Counted from the stretch's first letter, positions 1 through 7,600 are shown. The stretch is DNA of 20,538 nucleotides from Candidatus Saccharimonadota bacterium (GCA_017510305.1 JAFWNO010000023.1:1-20538); one strand, 5' to 3'. Notes: generated from the sequence alone by a model not told the origin. Translations and numbers: made by a program.

Positions 1-1190
1 CTGAACCAACAAGTAATACTACTATCTACTATGGCGTATTAGCAAATAGAGACATCCCAGCCGGAAGTTATAGTAATACTGTACTATATACAGCCTTAGC
101 AGAACAGCCGAGCGAGATTAGAGTCTGCAAAGAAAATGGTAGTGTCTGTGCTAATGGTAGTACAGGAACACCTACTAGCATTACTCTTTCTCGTGATATA
201 TCCTCTACGCCTATTACTATTTATACTAGCATCTCTACCGCCGATGAAGATTTAGGTAATGCTAGTGTAACACTGCTAAGCGGCAATACTCAAGTATTAG
301 CTTGTTATGATGCAGTAGCCAGTTTATCTGATGGCTTTATTAAAGTAGATTGTAATGCACCAATCCTTCCACAAGGAACCTATACAGTACAACTTACTCT
401 AGAAAAGTATGGTAGAGTATTATCTCAGAGTAATGTCTTAACCTACGAAGGCACTACTTCACTAGATTCTATTACTACCATGCAGCAAATGACCAGTGCT
501 ATCTGTAACAATGCACCAATAGGTGCTACGGCAAGATTAAGAGATACAAGAGGTAGAGGCAATGCTGGTACTGCAGCAGATTCTACTTACGGCATAGTAA
601 AGGCCAAAGACGGTAACTGCTGGATGACCGAGAATTTTGATCTTTATAATAAGACTATTAGTGCAAGTGAGAGTGATTTTGCATCTGGAACATATATTTT
701 ACCTAATTCGTCTAGCTGGACAACAAACGACTACACAAAAGCACTAATACATAAATCTACAATTGCCGGCTATGAAAACGAATTGTATTACAATTGGTGT
801 AGTGCCACCGCTACGACAAATAGCACATCGCCCAATTGTAGTACATCTTCACAAGTAAATCAGTCAATTTGCCCAAGTGGATGGAAGTTGCCAATCGAGG
901 GTAGTACTAGTGGATCCTACCGATATCTTTTATCGGAAAGTGATGCCAGTAGCGGTAACATACTAATGGATATGTCTAACGAAGCATATATCTTAGGTTT
1001 CAATAGATATTATGGAAACTACTCATATGATGCTGGGGACATACATCAAGGCAATCAAAGTTTCTTTTGGTCATCAACTCCATACGGCGGATTTGGATCG
1101 GCATACACCTTCACATATTGGGACAGCGGTTTATCATATCCAAATATATATAGAGGGACAGGATCATCCATTCGTTGCGTAGCAAGATAG
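1..1190 (+). CDS. FISUMP-domain surface protein, 5'-truncated by window edge
   Basis: The open frame runs from the window edge (first full codon at base 3) to a TAG at 1188-1190, so 395 residues are visible and the true start lies upstream; the internal ATG at 480 is not the start. The visible part begins with the end of a beta-rich stalk (IYYG...AGSYSNTVLYTA) that matches the stalk of the protein at 13593-15734. A Cys-containing Ig-like segment follows (about residues 35-155), then one FISUMP domain (Fibrobacter succinogenes major paralogous domain) with the hallmarks GNCWMTEN (from residue 204), YYNWCSA, ICPSGWKLP, FFWSSTP and a terminal IRCVAR. The family has unknown function and is typical of secreted or surface proteins. 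Codons mostly end in A/T, unlike the C-ending codons of the second FISUMP gene, so the two paralogues probably have different histories. No LPxTG motif is seen. Adhesion or host contact is an inference from the domain type. Confidence 0.85.
   Translation, partial: EPTSNTTIYYGVLANRDIPAGSYSNTVLYTALAEQPSEIRVCKENGSVCANGSTGTPTSITLSRDISSTPITIYTSISTADEDLGNASVTLLSGNTQVLACYDAVASLSDGFIKVDCNAPILPQGTYTVQLTLEKYGRVLSQSNVLTYEGTTSLDSITTMQQMTSAICNNAPIGATARLRDTRGRGNAGTAADSTYGIVKAKDGNCWMTENFDLYNKTISASESDFASGTYILPNSSSWTTNDYTKALIHKSTIAGYENELYYNWCSATATTNSTSPNCSTSSQVNQSICPSGWKLPIEGSTSGSYRYLLSESDASSGNILMDMSNEAYILGFNRYYGNYSYDAGDIHQGNQSFFWSSTPYGGFGSAYTFTYWDSGLSYPNIYRGTGSSIRCVAR
594..626 (+). repeat. FISUMP GNCWM-coding repeat, copy 1 of 3
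   Basis: This 33-base segment encodes IVKAKDGNCWM and is nearly identical at nucleotide level to 14334-14366 and 15117-15149 (about 3-5 differences each). Conservation of silent positions here, against divergent flanks, hints at recent duplication or gene conversion among FISUMP domains. Confidence 0.75.
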
Positions 1191-1245
1191 TAAATCTCAA
1201 ATTCTAAACTTGCAGTTCTAGCTGGTTGTCGTCGCAAACCGCGCG

Positions 1246-1373
1246 AGGCGAAACTTCAAACATTTATTTTGCGAACAATATCCCGGAGGCTTTTGAAAAA
1301 GTCAACGGCCTTGTGCCTTTACTTTTTCAAAAACGTAGGCGTTCGCAAAGTAAATTGTTTGAAGTAGGCGCCA
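1246..1373. repeat. Structured hairpin element, copy A
   Basis: Most of the 192-base gap between two convergent genes is one long hairpin. The outer stem pairs 1253-1276 with 1341-1365: ACTTCAAAC with GTTTGAAGT, and TTTGCGAAC with GTTCGCAAA, with one G-U pair and one bulge. It extends weakly through GGCG/CGCC at the base. An asymmetric loop follows (5' AATATCCCGGAGGC, 3' ACGTAGGC). Then comes a 12-bp stem, TTTTGAAAAAGT (1291-1302) with ACTTTTTCAAAA (1321-1332), a CAAC/TTT internal loop and an apical GGC/GCC hairpin. The same architecture and loop sequences recur at 20295-20416 with different but still complementary stems. No ORF of interest overlaps it. Whether it acts as RNA, as a DNA cruciform or as a small mobile element is unknown. 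Confidence 0.8.
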
Positions 1374-1382
1374 CTCAGAAAC

Positions 1383-1838
1383 CTACTCTCTATACATCAA
1401 AATATCAAAATACGCCGTAATTATCCCCACTAACACAATTATCCCCTCATAATTTTTAATATAATCTACAATCTGGTGCGAGAGGGAATCAAAAGATAAA
1501 AAGTCAAAATTCGTCAGCACTGGCGCCACGAGCAAGGTCATAATCGCAGATAATATCGCCGCTTCCGCAATTCTTAAAATTCCAAATAGCCCGCCATGCC
1601 GCGAGCGAAAGTATAATATAATCGGAAATACCATCACAAATAGTATGCAAATCCCCGCTTGTAGATACGACTCTGGCAGATGGTCGCCCGCCACCTTTTT
1701 CGCCATATCTAAAAATTGCCCGCCAAAAGTTTGGTAGACGGACACACCCGCTAGCATCGCGAGCGTGGCCGGCCCAGTATGCTTTCTCACCAAGAAGAAT
1801 AGTGCGAATAGTGCTACAAGTAGTATCGCGATTATCAT
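1383..1838 (-). CDS. Small polytopic membrane protein of unknown function
   Basis: This is a 151-residue protein with four or five hydrophobic segments: about residues 1-17, 22-40, 62-82, 88-108 and 130-148. The first forms an N-terminal signal-anchor (MIIAILLVALFALFFLV). No catalytic motif is recognisable and I cannot assign a family. The ATG at 1838 lies exactly 7 bases after a minus-strand TACAAT box (1850-1845), so the mRNA is probably leaderless. It is transcribed divergently from comEC with only about 20 bases between start codons, and converges on the FISUMP gene across element A. Neighbourhood suggests envelope biology but does not define a job. Confidence 0.7.
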   Translation of the reverse strand: MIIAILLVALFALFFLVRKHTGPATLAMLAGVSVYQTFGGQFLDMAKKVAGDHLPESYLQAGICILFVMVFPIILYFRSRHGGLFGILRIAEAAILSAIMTLLVAPVLTNFDFLSFDSLSHQIVDYIKNYEGIIVLVGIITAYFDILMYRE

Positions 1839-1844
1839 AAGCTC

Positions 1845-1850
1845 ATTGTA
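1845..1850 (-). promoter_or_regulatory. -10 box (TACAAT) for the small membrane protein
   Basis: Read on the minus strand, TACAAT ends 7 bases before the A of the ATG at 1838, placing the predicted transcription start at the start codon itself. It overlaps a TACCAT on the plus strand (1849-1854) that could serve comEC. No strong -35 was identified for either direction. Confidence 0.45.
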
Positions 1851-1857
1851 CCATAAA

Positions 1858-3378
1858 ATGTCTATGCTTGCAAATAATTCGCGGCTCGCCTACACTAAAA
1901 ATATGCTCACGAAAATCCACCCTTCCTACTCTCTAGTATTTTTCCTCATTGGCATTTTGGCTGGCTGTGTTTTTACGCTTGCCACTCGTCAAGTCTTCTT
2001 CACGTCTATTATTTGGGTAATTCTTGCAGTAATCAGTTTAATGATTACTTTTTTTCAGCCAATTCGGTTAATGCTCATCCTAAGCTTTCTTGCTGGTGCC
2101 ATCACCATCAATTATCGCGCCAGTTTCGACCTTGCCGGCCAAGATTATTTTAAAAACCTCACTGGCGAAACCGTCACTATTACAGGTACCATCACCGAAG
2201 ACCCCGACGCTTCCGAATCTAAAACTTCCCTTCGTCTCACCAATTTAAATGCAGGCCAAGATATTCCGGGTACAATCTATATCCAGATGTCACCAAATAA
2301 AGAAATCCAGCGTTCAGACCGCCTCACTATCAAAGGTAAAATCTCTGAAGGTTTTGGCACTTTTGCTGCTACCTTTTATCGTCCTACGATTAAAAATATT
2401 GAGCGCCCCGAGCCGGGTGATGTCTTTCTAAAAGTCCGCAACTGGTTTGCCGAAAATACCAAAGAATATTTATCAGACGAGGAATCAGCACTTGGCCTCG
2501 GCTATCTCCTCGGTATGCGCTCATCTCTCCCGCCCGGCCTTGATGAAAAATTGAGAATCGTCGGCCTCACCCATATCATTGTCGCCAGCGGCGCCAATCT
2601 CTCCATTTTAATCGGTTTTTCGCGCAAATTTTTCGGCAAAATCTCTCGTTTCACCGGCCTATTCATTTCCATTTTTCTCGTCGCCGGCTATGTTAGTATT
2701 GTCGGCCTCGCACCCTCGATGGCTCGCGCCGGCCTCGTTTCCATCCTTAGCCTGCTCGCTTGGTATGTCGGCAGGGAATTTAAACCTTGGCGGATTTTGT
2801 TGATTGTTGCCGGCACCACTTTACTTATCAGCCCCACCTATATTATCGATCTTGGTTGGCTACTTTCCTTTGCTTCTTTCGCCGGCATTCTTATTCTCGG
2901 CCCTACTCTCACTACCTTCTTCTATGGCAATAAAAAGCCAAATATTCTCGGCGCCACTATTCTAGAAACTCTTTCTGCTAGCTTGCTTTGTACGCCAATT
3001 ATCCTTTATTTCTTTGGCTCACTTTCGCTTATTTCGCTTGCCGCCAATCTTCTCATCCTCCCTACCATTTCCCTCGCCATGACGCTCACCTTTGCCACCG
3101 GCGCACTGTTCTTCCTCCCGCCACTGGCACAAATTTTTGGCTGGCTCAGCCACTTGCTCCTAGATTATCATCTCGCCGTCATCAATTTCTTTGGCGAGCA
3201 GAATCTATTCTTAATTCAGATTCCTGCCAATGATGCTAAAGTTTTCTTGCTCTACCTCTTTATACTTCCGCTAATTTATGTTACAATAGTAAAAAGTAGA
3301 AAAAAGATTAAACTAGGGAGAAAACTATGTCCGGACACAGTAAATGGGCTACTACCAAGCGCCAAAAGGCCGTTGTAG
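1858..3378 (+). CDS. comEC: ComEC-type DNA uptake channel, without hydrolase domain
   Basis: ComEC/Rec2 family proteins form the inner-membrane channel for single-stranded DNA during natural transformation. With the ATG at 1858 the protein has 506 residues. Two membrane segments near residues 24-80 precede an OB-like soluble region (about 95-185, TVTITGTITEDP). The competence domain starts near residue 210; its core, residues 237-249, contains THIIVASGANLSI, the family's conserved HhhAhSGhNh-type segment. Multiple membrane helices follow to about residue 480. The metallo-beta-lactamase-like C-terminal domain found in longer ComEC proteins is absent. An in-frame ATG at 1765 would overlap the divergent gene antisense and is unlikely; 1864 and 1903 are alternatives. 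The last 52 bases overlap yebC. Natural competence is widely encoded in Saccharibacteria, which fits. Confidence 0.88.
   Translation: MSMLANNSRLAYTKNMLTKIHPSYSLVFFLIGILAGCVFTLATRQVFFTSIIWVILAVISLMITFFQPIRLMLILSFLAGAITINYRASFDLAGQDYFKNLTGETVTITGTITEDPDASESKTSLRLTNLNAGQDIPGTIYIQMSPNKEIQRSDRLTIKGKISEGFGTFAATFYRPTIKNIERPEPGDVFLKVRNWFAENTKEYLSDEESALGLGYLLGMRSSLPPGLDEKLRIVGLTHIIVASGANLSILIGFSRKFFGKISRFTGLFISIFLVAGYVSIVGLAPSMARAGLVSILSLLAWYVGREFKPWRILLIVAGTTLLISPTYIIDLGWLLSFASFAGILILGPTLTTFFYGNKKPNILGATILETLSASLLCTPIILYFFGSLSLISLAANLLILPTISLAMTLTFATGALFFLPPLAQIFGWLSHLLLDYHLAVINFFGEQNLFLIQIPANDAKVFLLYLFILPLIYVTIVKSRKKIKLGRKLCPDTVNGLLPSAKRPL
3279..3287 (+). promoter_or_regulatory. Extended -10 (TGtTACAAT) for yebC inside comEC
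   Basis: TGTTACAAT lies near the 3' end of comEC, followed 32 bases later by the yebC ATG. A Shine-Dalgarno GGGAG sits just before the ATG (3315-3319 region). It suggests yebC can be transcribed independently of comEC. Confidence 0.45.
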
Positions 3379-4028
3379 ATGCCAAAAGAGGCGCATTATT
3401 TACCAAGATTGGCAATCAAATTGCCATCGCTGCTCGCGCTGGCACCGATCCAGCCATGAATCCATCTCTTGCGATGGTATTAGACAAAGCTCGTCACGCA
3501 AATATGCCAAAGGCTAATATTGAGCGCGCTATTGCTCGCGCCGCTGATAAATCTGCCGCCGCCTTAATTGAAGAAACTTACGAAGCCTACGGCCCAGCTG
3601 GCGTAGGTATCATCATCGAAGTTGCTACCGATAACAAAAACCGCACTATGCCAGAGGTTAGAAATGCCCTCACTAAAAACGGTGGCCGCATGGCTGATCC
3701 AGGCTCCGTTATGTTCCAATTTGAAAGAAAGGGCATGATTTTTACTCCAGTTAAGGGTGAAGATGTCTTAATGCAGGCTCTCGAGGCTGGCGCTGAAGAT
3801 GCTACCGAAGAAGATGATGGTATCGAAATCATTACCGCCGCTTCGGATTTAATGAAAGTCCGCCAAGCCCTAGTGGATGCTGGCGTAGAAGTCGCCTCTG
3901 CTGAGCTTAAATACATTCCTAATAATACCGTTCCCGTAGAGGGCGAGGATGAGGAAAAAGTCGAGAAACTTCTCGACGCTATCGATGATCTTGATGATGT
4001 AGTCGCCGTCCATACCAATGCTGGCTAA
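3327..4028 (+). CDS. yebC: YebC/PmpR-family protein
   Basis: This 233-residue protein is full length for the YebC/TACO1 family and starts with the hallmark MSGHSKWATTKRQK. Further family motifs are KANIERAIARA near residue 62, YEAYGPAGVGIIIE near 85, and NGGRMADPGSVMFQFERKG near 119. Members have been described as DNA-binding regulators, and more recently as factors that relieve ribosome stalling at difficult sequences; which role applies here cannot be told from sequence. The start overlaps the end of comEC by 52 bases in another frame, so translation probably depends on its own Shine-Dalgarno (AGGGAG) and an internal promoter at 3279-3287. No terminator is visible after the stop. Confidence 0.95.
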   Translation: MSGHSKWATTKRQKAVVDAKRGALFTKIGNQIAIAARAGTDPAMNPSLAMVLDKARHANMPKANIERAIARAADKSAAALIEETYEAYGPAGVGIIIEVATDNKNRTMPEVRNALTKNGGRMADPGSVMFQFERKGMIFTPVKGEDVLMQALEAGAEDATEEDDGIEIITAASDLMKVRQALVDAGVEVASAELKYIPNNTVPVEGEDEEKVEKLLDAIDDLDDVVAVHTNAG

Positions 4029-4044
4029 TACTAACATGTAATGC

Positions 4045-4072
4045 TTGCGTTTTTACAAAAGTGTGGTACAAT
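4045..4072 (+). promoter_or_regulatory. Promoter of the active L,D-transpeptidase gene
   Basis: A -35 TTGCGT (4045-4050), a 16-base spacer and an extended -10 TGgTACAAT (TACAAT 4067-4072) precede a leader of about 49 bases. The leader carries a strong Shine-Dalgarno GGGAGG (4115-4120) ahead of the ATG at 4128. Confidence 0.65.
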
Positions 4073-4127
4073 AAAAATCATAGTAACTTTGTACCTTTAA
4101 AAATTTTTCATAGAGGGAGGATTAGCT

Positions 4128-4850
4128 ATGAAGAAAAAATTGTTAGCATTGTTGTTGGTCTTAGGGCTGACGGTTACCTTATCAACGGCGGCTTATGCCG
4201 GATCTGATGATATCATAATGATTAAATTAGACGGTACTTCTGCAAACGCGCAGGCTCCGGAAACAACACAGTTGGCGCAAACCGAGAGTAGCCAGCCTTC
4301 GCAGGTAACAGAACGGATGAATACTGTTCTTGAATCTGCAACTCAGGCGGCAGATCAGGCTTTGTCAGAGAAAGCCGCTGCCGATCAAAAAGCCGCAGAG
4401 GAAGCCGTGGCCAAAGAGGCCGAGCAGGGGGAAATCGCCCCGCCGTATTACATTGAAGTGGATTGTACGAATTGTATTACCCGCGTATGGTGTAATCAGG
4501 ACCCAGACACCAAAGAGTGGAAAACTCTGGTGCGGAAAATGGTCTGTAGTACTGGCCGGTCGGGACACGCCACACCGAAGGGTACCTACAGTATCTATGA
4601 GCATACTGATGGCGGTGGCCCCCACCCAATGGTGGACGGAACTTACGCTCGTTGGTGTATGAGATGGAAATCCGGTGGGTATATGTTCCATTCTGTTTGC
4701 TACTCTAGCAAAAAGGCTTCCGAGCCGATTGCTCAAGAGGTGGCGGATCTCGGCACCAATGTATCGCGTGGTTGTGTCCGTTTGTCAGTTACAGATGCTG
4801 CGTGGTTATACCGCACGATGCCGAACGGTACGACCGTGCATATTTATTAA
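4128..4850 (+). CDS. Secreted L,D-transpeptidase (YkuD domain)
   Basis: The family cross-links peptidoglycan stem peptides outside the membrane through a catalytic cysteine. The 240-residue protein has a clear signal peptide (residues 1-24, cleavage near AYA|GSDD). A Ala/Gln/Glu-rich, probably helical linker (about 60-102) follows, then a YkuD domain from about 107 to 240. The active-site signature is intact: His188 in YMFHSV and Cys216 in SRGCVRL, with G-T-Y turns at HATPKGTYSIYEH. Several extra cysteines (113, 116, 122, 140) could form disulfides. It has its own promoter and ends in a strong terminator. Codon use is less C-ending than in the neighbouring genes, so acquisition by transfer is possible. 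It converges with a catalytically altered paralogue at 4943-5428. Confidence 0.9.
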   Translation: MKKKLLALLLVLGLTVTLSTAAYAGSDDIIMIKLDGTSANAQAPETTQLAQTESSQPSQVTERMNTVLESATQAADQALSEKAAADQKAAEEAVAKEAEQGEIAPPYYIEVDCTNCITRVWCNQDPDTKEWKTLVRKMVCSTGRSGHATPKGTYSIYEHTDGGGPHPMVDGTYARWCMRWKSGGYMFHSVCYSSKKASEPIAQEVADLGTNVSRGCVRLSVTDAAWLYRTMPNGTTVHIY

Positions 4851-4858
4851 GTTACTAA

Positions 4859-4887
4859 GGCGCTGCTTTAATTAGCGGCGCCTTTTT
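4859..4887 (+). terminator. Intrinsic terminator of the L,D-transpeptidase gene
   Basis: GGCGC-t-GC pairs with GC-g-GCGCC across a TTTAATTA loop and is followed by five T residues. It starts 8 bases after the stop codon. Confidence 0.85.
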
Positions 4888-4907
4888 AATTTTCTCATAG
4901 AGCACAT

Positions 4908-4935
4908 AAAAAAAGCCGCCAGCTAAACTGGCGGC
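4908..4935 (-). terminator. Intrinsic terminator for the minus-strand transpeptidase paralogue
   Basis: On the minus strand, GCCGCCAG pairs with CTGGCGGC across a 5-base loop and is followed by seven T residues. It sits immediately after the stop of the minus-strand gene. The plus-strand gene has its own separate terminator, so the two convergent genes are insulated. Confidence 0.85.
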
Positions 4936-4942
4936 ACAGCCA

Positions 4943-5428
4943 TCAATAAATTTTTACTTCAGTTCCATCTGAGATGTTTTTATACATCCATCTTGCATCT
5001 ACAAGTGAAAGTCTTATACTCCCATTTGAAACTGACTTCCCTAGATCGTCCATCTGTTGCCCTATCGGCTGATAATCTTTTGTACTCGCATAACATACAG
5101 ATGTAAAGGTATATCCCCTACCGATGCTGATGCCTATATTATATAGTCCATAAGTACCATTTCTCATAGCATACCACCCGCCCTTATTGATATGGCTCCA
5201 TATTTCATATGTGCCAGTTGGCGTTTCGCGACCGGGTCTTCCAGTTGAACAAGCCATCTCGCGAATACATTTCCAGTCATCATTTGTTTTTTCGTAGACA
5301 TAGGTAATGTTCGCCGTGCGATCCACCTCAATGCGATACTTGCCCTCTACCGTTTCCTCAGTAGCATGGACATTTAGGCATGACATCATTAGCATTACAC
5401 ATAACAATAATAATGAGATTCTTTTCAT
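4943..5428 (-). CDS. Secreted L,D-transpeptidase paralogue lacking catalytic residues
   Basis: The 161-residue protein has a signal peptide (residues 1-22, cleavage near VHA|TEE) and aligns along its whole mature length with the domain encoded at 4128-4850: YRIEVDRTANITYVY, MACSTGRPG, ETPTGTYEIW, TSVCYAS, DLGKSV, IRLSLVDARWMYK and a C-terminal VKIY. The two residues needed for catalysis are both replaced: the His of YMFHSV is Thr109 (YTFTSV), and the Cys of SRGCVRL is Ser137 (SNGSIRL). The fold motifs (GTY, VCY, DLG, IRLS, DGTEVKIY) remain. It is therefore predicted to be a non-enzymatic binder or regulator rather than a transpeptidase, unless Ser137 acts. It has its own promoter, a GGAGGGAG Shine-Dalgarno and a terminator, so it looks expressed and is not a decayed pseudogene. 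It lacks the helical linker of its paralogue. Confidence 0.82.
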   Translation of the reverse strand: MKRISLLLLCVMLMMSCLNVHATEETVEGKYRIEVDRTANITYVYEKTNDDWKCIREMACSTGRPGRETPTGTYEIWSHINKGGWYAMRNGTYGLYNIGISIGRGYTFTSVCYASTKDYQPIGQQMDDLGKSVSNGSIRLSLVDARWMYKNISDGTEVKIY

Positions 5429-5478
5429 ATTCTTCTCCCTCCAAAAATGTAATGTACTAATTGACAGCTTCTACTCAT

Positions 5479-5506
5479 ATTATATCATATTATGTAAAAA
5501 ACGCAA
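5479..5506 (-). promoter_or_regulatory. Promoter of the minus-strand transpeptidase paralogue
   Basis: Read on the minus strand: -35 TTGCGT (5506-5501), a 16-base spacer, then extended -10 TGaTATAAT (TATAAT 5484-5479). The same TTGCGT/16-base/extended -10 layout drives the active paralogue at 4045-4072, so the pair may be co-expressed. Confidence 0.65.
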
Positions 5507-5558
5507 TCACTTTAGTGAAAAATCTAGCAATAATCTCAGCAAAAATACATTTCCGCTC

Positions 5559-5587
5559 TTGAAAATATTAATCATAAGCATTATAAT
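5559..5587 (+). promoter_or_regulatory. Promoter of the LPNTG surface protein gene
   Basis: TTGAAA (5559-5564), a 17-base spacer and a perfect TATAAT (5582-5587) are followed by Shine-Dalgarno AGGAGAGG (5601-5608) and the ATG at 5613. The rest of the 5429-5558 gap is AT-rich and shows nothing else beyond the divergent promoter. Confidence 0.75.
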
Positions 5588-5612
5588 AGATAGTATATTT
5601 AGGAGAGGTCAA

Positions 5613-7511
5613 ATGAAAATAAAAAAACTTAATTATGCTCTTTATGCTACAGCAATTTCACTAGGGGCAAGTATTGTGGCGCCTACGGCCACATGGGCTA
5701 CCAACCCAGACTGTGAAGTTATTGATGTTAATGACGTTTGCTACGATGATTATGGCTCTGCGCTCGCATCTATTGCAAGCGATTGGGGTACATACAACGT
5801 CACCCTTCACCAAGACATCGTTGATGAATCCACAGACGTTGCGTGGTTCATTGCCAATTACACTAACCTGAATCTAAACGGTCACACCCTTACTACCGGT
5901 CGTTCTTTTAGTGTTTATGCTGCAGATCTCCACATTACTGGCACCGGCACAATCGTCGCTACTGGCGATTATGCTTTCAATCTCTTTGGCTACACCGAGC
6001 CTGATGATGATTATCCCACAGATTTGATTGTTGATAGTGGCGTAACTATCCGCTCTAATTATAATCAGGGCACTTACGTTATTCGTGCCGCTAGCAGAGA
6101 TTATAAATATAACATCAACGTAGATTTTAATGGCCGCATTGAAAAGGGTGAAAATAGCGCTTGGGTTAGTGCCTTTGCTGTTAATGGTATGATGTCCGAA
6201 CCTGTCAATATTAACGTTGGTAGCAATGCTACTATTGATGTAGATTTTGGCGCATACCTTGCCGGCAATACTAATATGACATACTCCGGCACAATGAACG
6301 CCCGTCAGACCGGTATCGAGATCCGCAATGGTAATCTCGATGTCACCGGCGGCGTTATCAATGTCCCAAACACCACCAAATATGCCGTTAATCCAAATGG
6401 TAATGGCTACACTACTACCGGTGCTGCCATCGCTATTGCTCAGCACACTACCAAGATGCCAATTTCTGTAAATATTTCTGGCGGCATCTTTAATGCATCT
6501 GTGCCATTCAGCGAGGCCAACCCTCAGGAAAATCCTGCCGAGGATATCGCCAAAGTTTCTGGCACTATCACTGGCGGCGCCTTCACCAGTTCCACCGATA
6601 GGGCTGTCGTGAGCGAAGATTTCGCTAAATTCATCTCTGGCGGTGTCTATAATATAGCCCCAGCAGAAGGTTTTATTACTGATGGCTACACCGCTTATCT
6701 TACCGGCAATAATTATCGTGTCTTGCCTATCGCCGATAGTGATGCCGAAGACGATACAAATCCAGACGGCTCCGAAGAATCCGCCAAAAACACCGAAGTT
6801 TTGTCTGATGTCGCCTCAAGTGCTCTTGCTGGCATTCTCGCTAATTACGATACTCTAGAAAATACCGAGTATACCTTTGAAAACGGCCTCAAAGTTAATA
6901 TCGAAAACGCTGAAGCTTTAAAGTCTGCTATTGCCAATGGCAAGAAGATTTCTATTAAATTGGTCAAGTCTGATGGTGATATCACTGATACTCTCCCTGC
7001 CGAAGAAGTTGCCGCCCTCTATGCTGCCAAGGCCGAAGGCTCCAGTGTACTAGGCATTTACGATTATAGTATTGTCCTTGTCGCCGACACAGACGATGTT
7101 CTCGCTCGCGTTACAGAGCTAGCCGACCTTGTTACATTGTCTTTCAATGTCTCTAGCGCACCAGCCGTTGCTGATGGCTACGAGCGTGCTTATCAGGTGA
7201 TTCAATACCATAATGGCATTGCTAGCCAGATTGGCTCAGAGTACGATGCTTCTATGCAGATACTTAAAGTTTCAGGAAATACCTTCTCCAGTTTTCTAAT
7301 TGCCCACACCGACACTGCTGCCGAGGCTGATGATGTTTCAGAAGATGTAGCCGGCCTGCCAAACACCGGCGCAAATGGTAAAACCGGTAGCATCACTACT
7401 GCTACGAGCAGCTCTACAATGGTAGCATTTTCCGCTATCGCACTCTTCACTGGACTATTTACGGCAAATACTGTTCGCAATAAAATCCGCCGAACAATTT
7501 ATCGTAAATAG
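5613..7511 (+). CDS. LPNTG-anchored, beta-helix-like surface protein
   Basis: The 632-residue protein starts at the ATG preceded by AGGAGAGG; longer in-frame upstream starts would run through the promoter and are rejected. A signal peptide (residues 1-29, cleavage near TWA|TNP) is followed by repeated short beta segments (about 60-350: LNLNGHTL, LHITGTGTIVA, VDSGVTIRS, NISGGIFNA, TITGGAFTS) typical of right-handed beta-helix surface proteins. An acidic Ser/Glu-rich spacer (about 370-395) and a globular alpha/beta region (about 395-560) follow. The C terminus is a sortase sorting signal: LPNTG at 582-586, a hydrophobic stretch (about 605-620) and a basic tail (RNKIRRTIYRK). It is predicted to be displayed on the cell surface; a sortase must be encoded elsewhere. 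It is monocistronic, ending in a strong terminator. The ligand is unknown. Confidence 0.87.
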   Translation: MKIKKLNYALYATAISLGASIVAPTATWATNPDCEVIDVNDVCYDDYGSALASIASDWGTYNVTLHQDIVDESTDVAWFIANYTNLNLNGHTLTTGRSFSVYAADLHITGTGTIVATGDYAFNLFGYTEPDDDYPTDLIVDSGVTIRSNYNQGTYVIRAASRDYKYNINVDFNGRIEKGENSAWVSAFAVNGMMSEPVNINVGSNATIDVDFGAYLAGNTNMTYSGTMNARQTGIEIRNGNLDVTGGVINVPNTTKYAVNPNGNGYTTTGAAIAIAQHTTKMPISVNISGGIFNASVPFSEANPQENPAEDIAKVSGTITGGAFTSSTDRAVVSEDFAKFISGGVYNIAPAEGFITDGYTAYLTGNNYRVLPIADSDAEDDTNPDGSEESAKNTEVLSDVASSALAGILANYDTLENTEYTFENGLKVNIENAEALKSAIANGKKISIKLVKSDGDITDTLPAEEVAALYAAKAEGSSVLGIYDYSIVLVADTDDVLARVTELADLVTLSFNVSSAPAVADGYERAYQVIQYHNGIASQIGSEYDASMQILKVSGNTFSSFLIAHTDTAAEADDVSEDVAGLPNTGANGKTGSITTATSSSTMVAFSAIALFTGLFTANTVRNKIRRTIYRK

Positions 7512-7534
7512 TAATCAAACAGAAACAAACAACA

Positions 7535-7561
7535 AAAAGCGAGCCTTCGGGCTCGTTTTTA
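7535..7561 (+). terminator. Intrinsic terminator of the LPNTG protein gene
   Basis: CGAGCC pairs with GGCTCG around a TTCG tetraloop (7540-7555) and is followed by five T residues. A-residues on the 5' side could extend the stem. Confidence 0.9.
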
Positions 7562-7571
7562 GTCAGTAATC

Positions 7572-7600
7572 TTGCTAAAAAACGCAATTTATTGTATTAT
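7572..7600 (+). promoter_or_regulatory. Promoter of the radical SAM gene
   Basis: TTGCTA (7572-7577), a 17-base spacer and TATTAT (7595-7600) precede a short leader with Shine-Dalgarno AAGGAGG (7624-7630) and the ATG at 7641. Confidence 0.55.

Noticed and set aside
480..1190. Start of the first FISUMP gene at the ATG at 480
   Set aside because: The frame is open upstream to the window edge and encodes stalk sequence homologous to the second FISUMP protein, so the gene is simply cut by the window.
3587..4018. Antisense 143-codon frame within yebC
   Set aside because: Ser/Thr-rich shadow of a well-identified gene, with no promoter or ribosome site.
5307..5612. N-terminal extension of the LPNTG protein
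   Set aside because: It would be antisense to the transpeptidase paralogue and run through the TTGAAA/TATAAT promoter; the signal peptide begins at 5613.
5874..6446. Long antisense frame within the LPNTG gene
   Set aside because: It is a shadow of repetitive beta-helix codons; it has no ribosome site and unnatural composition.
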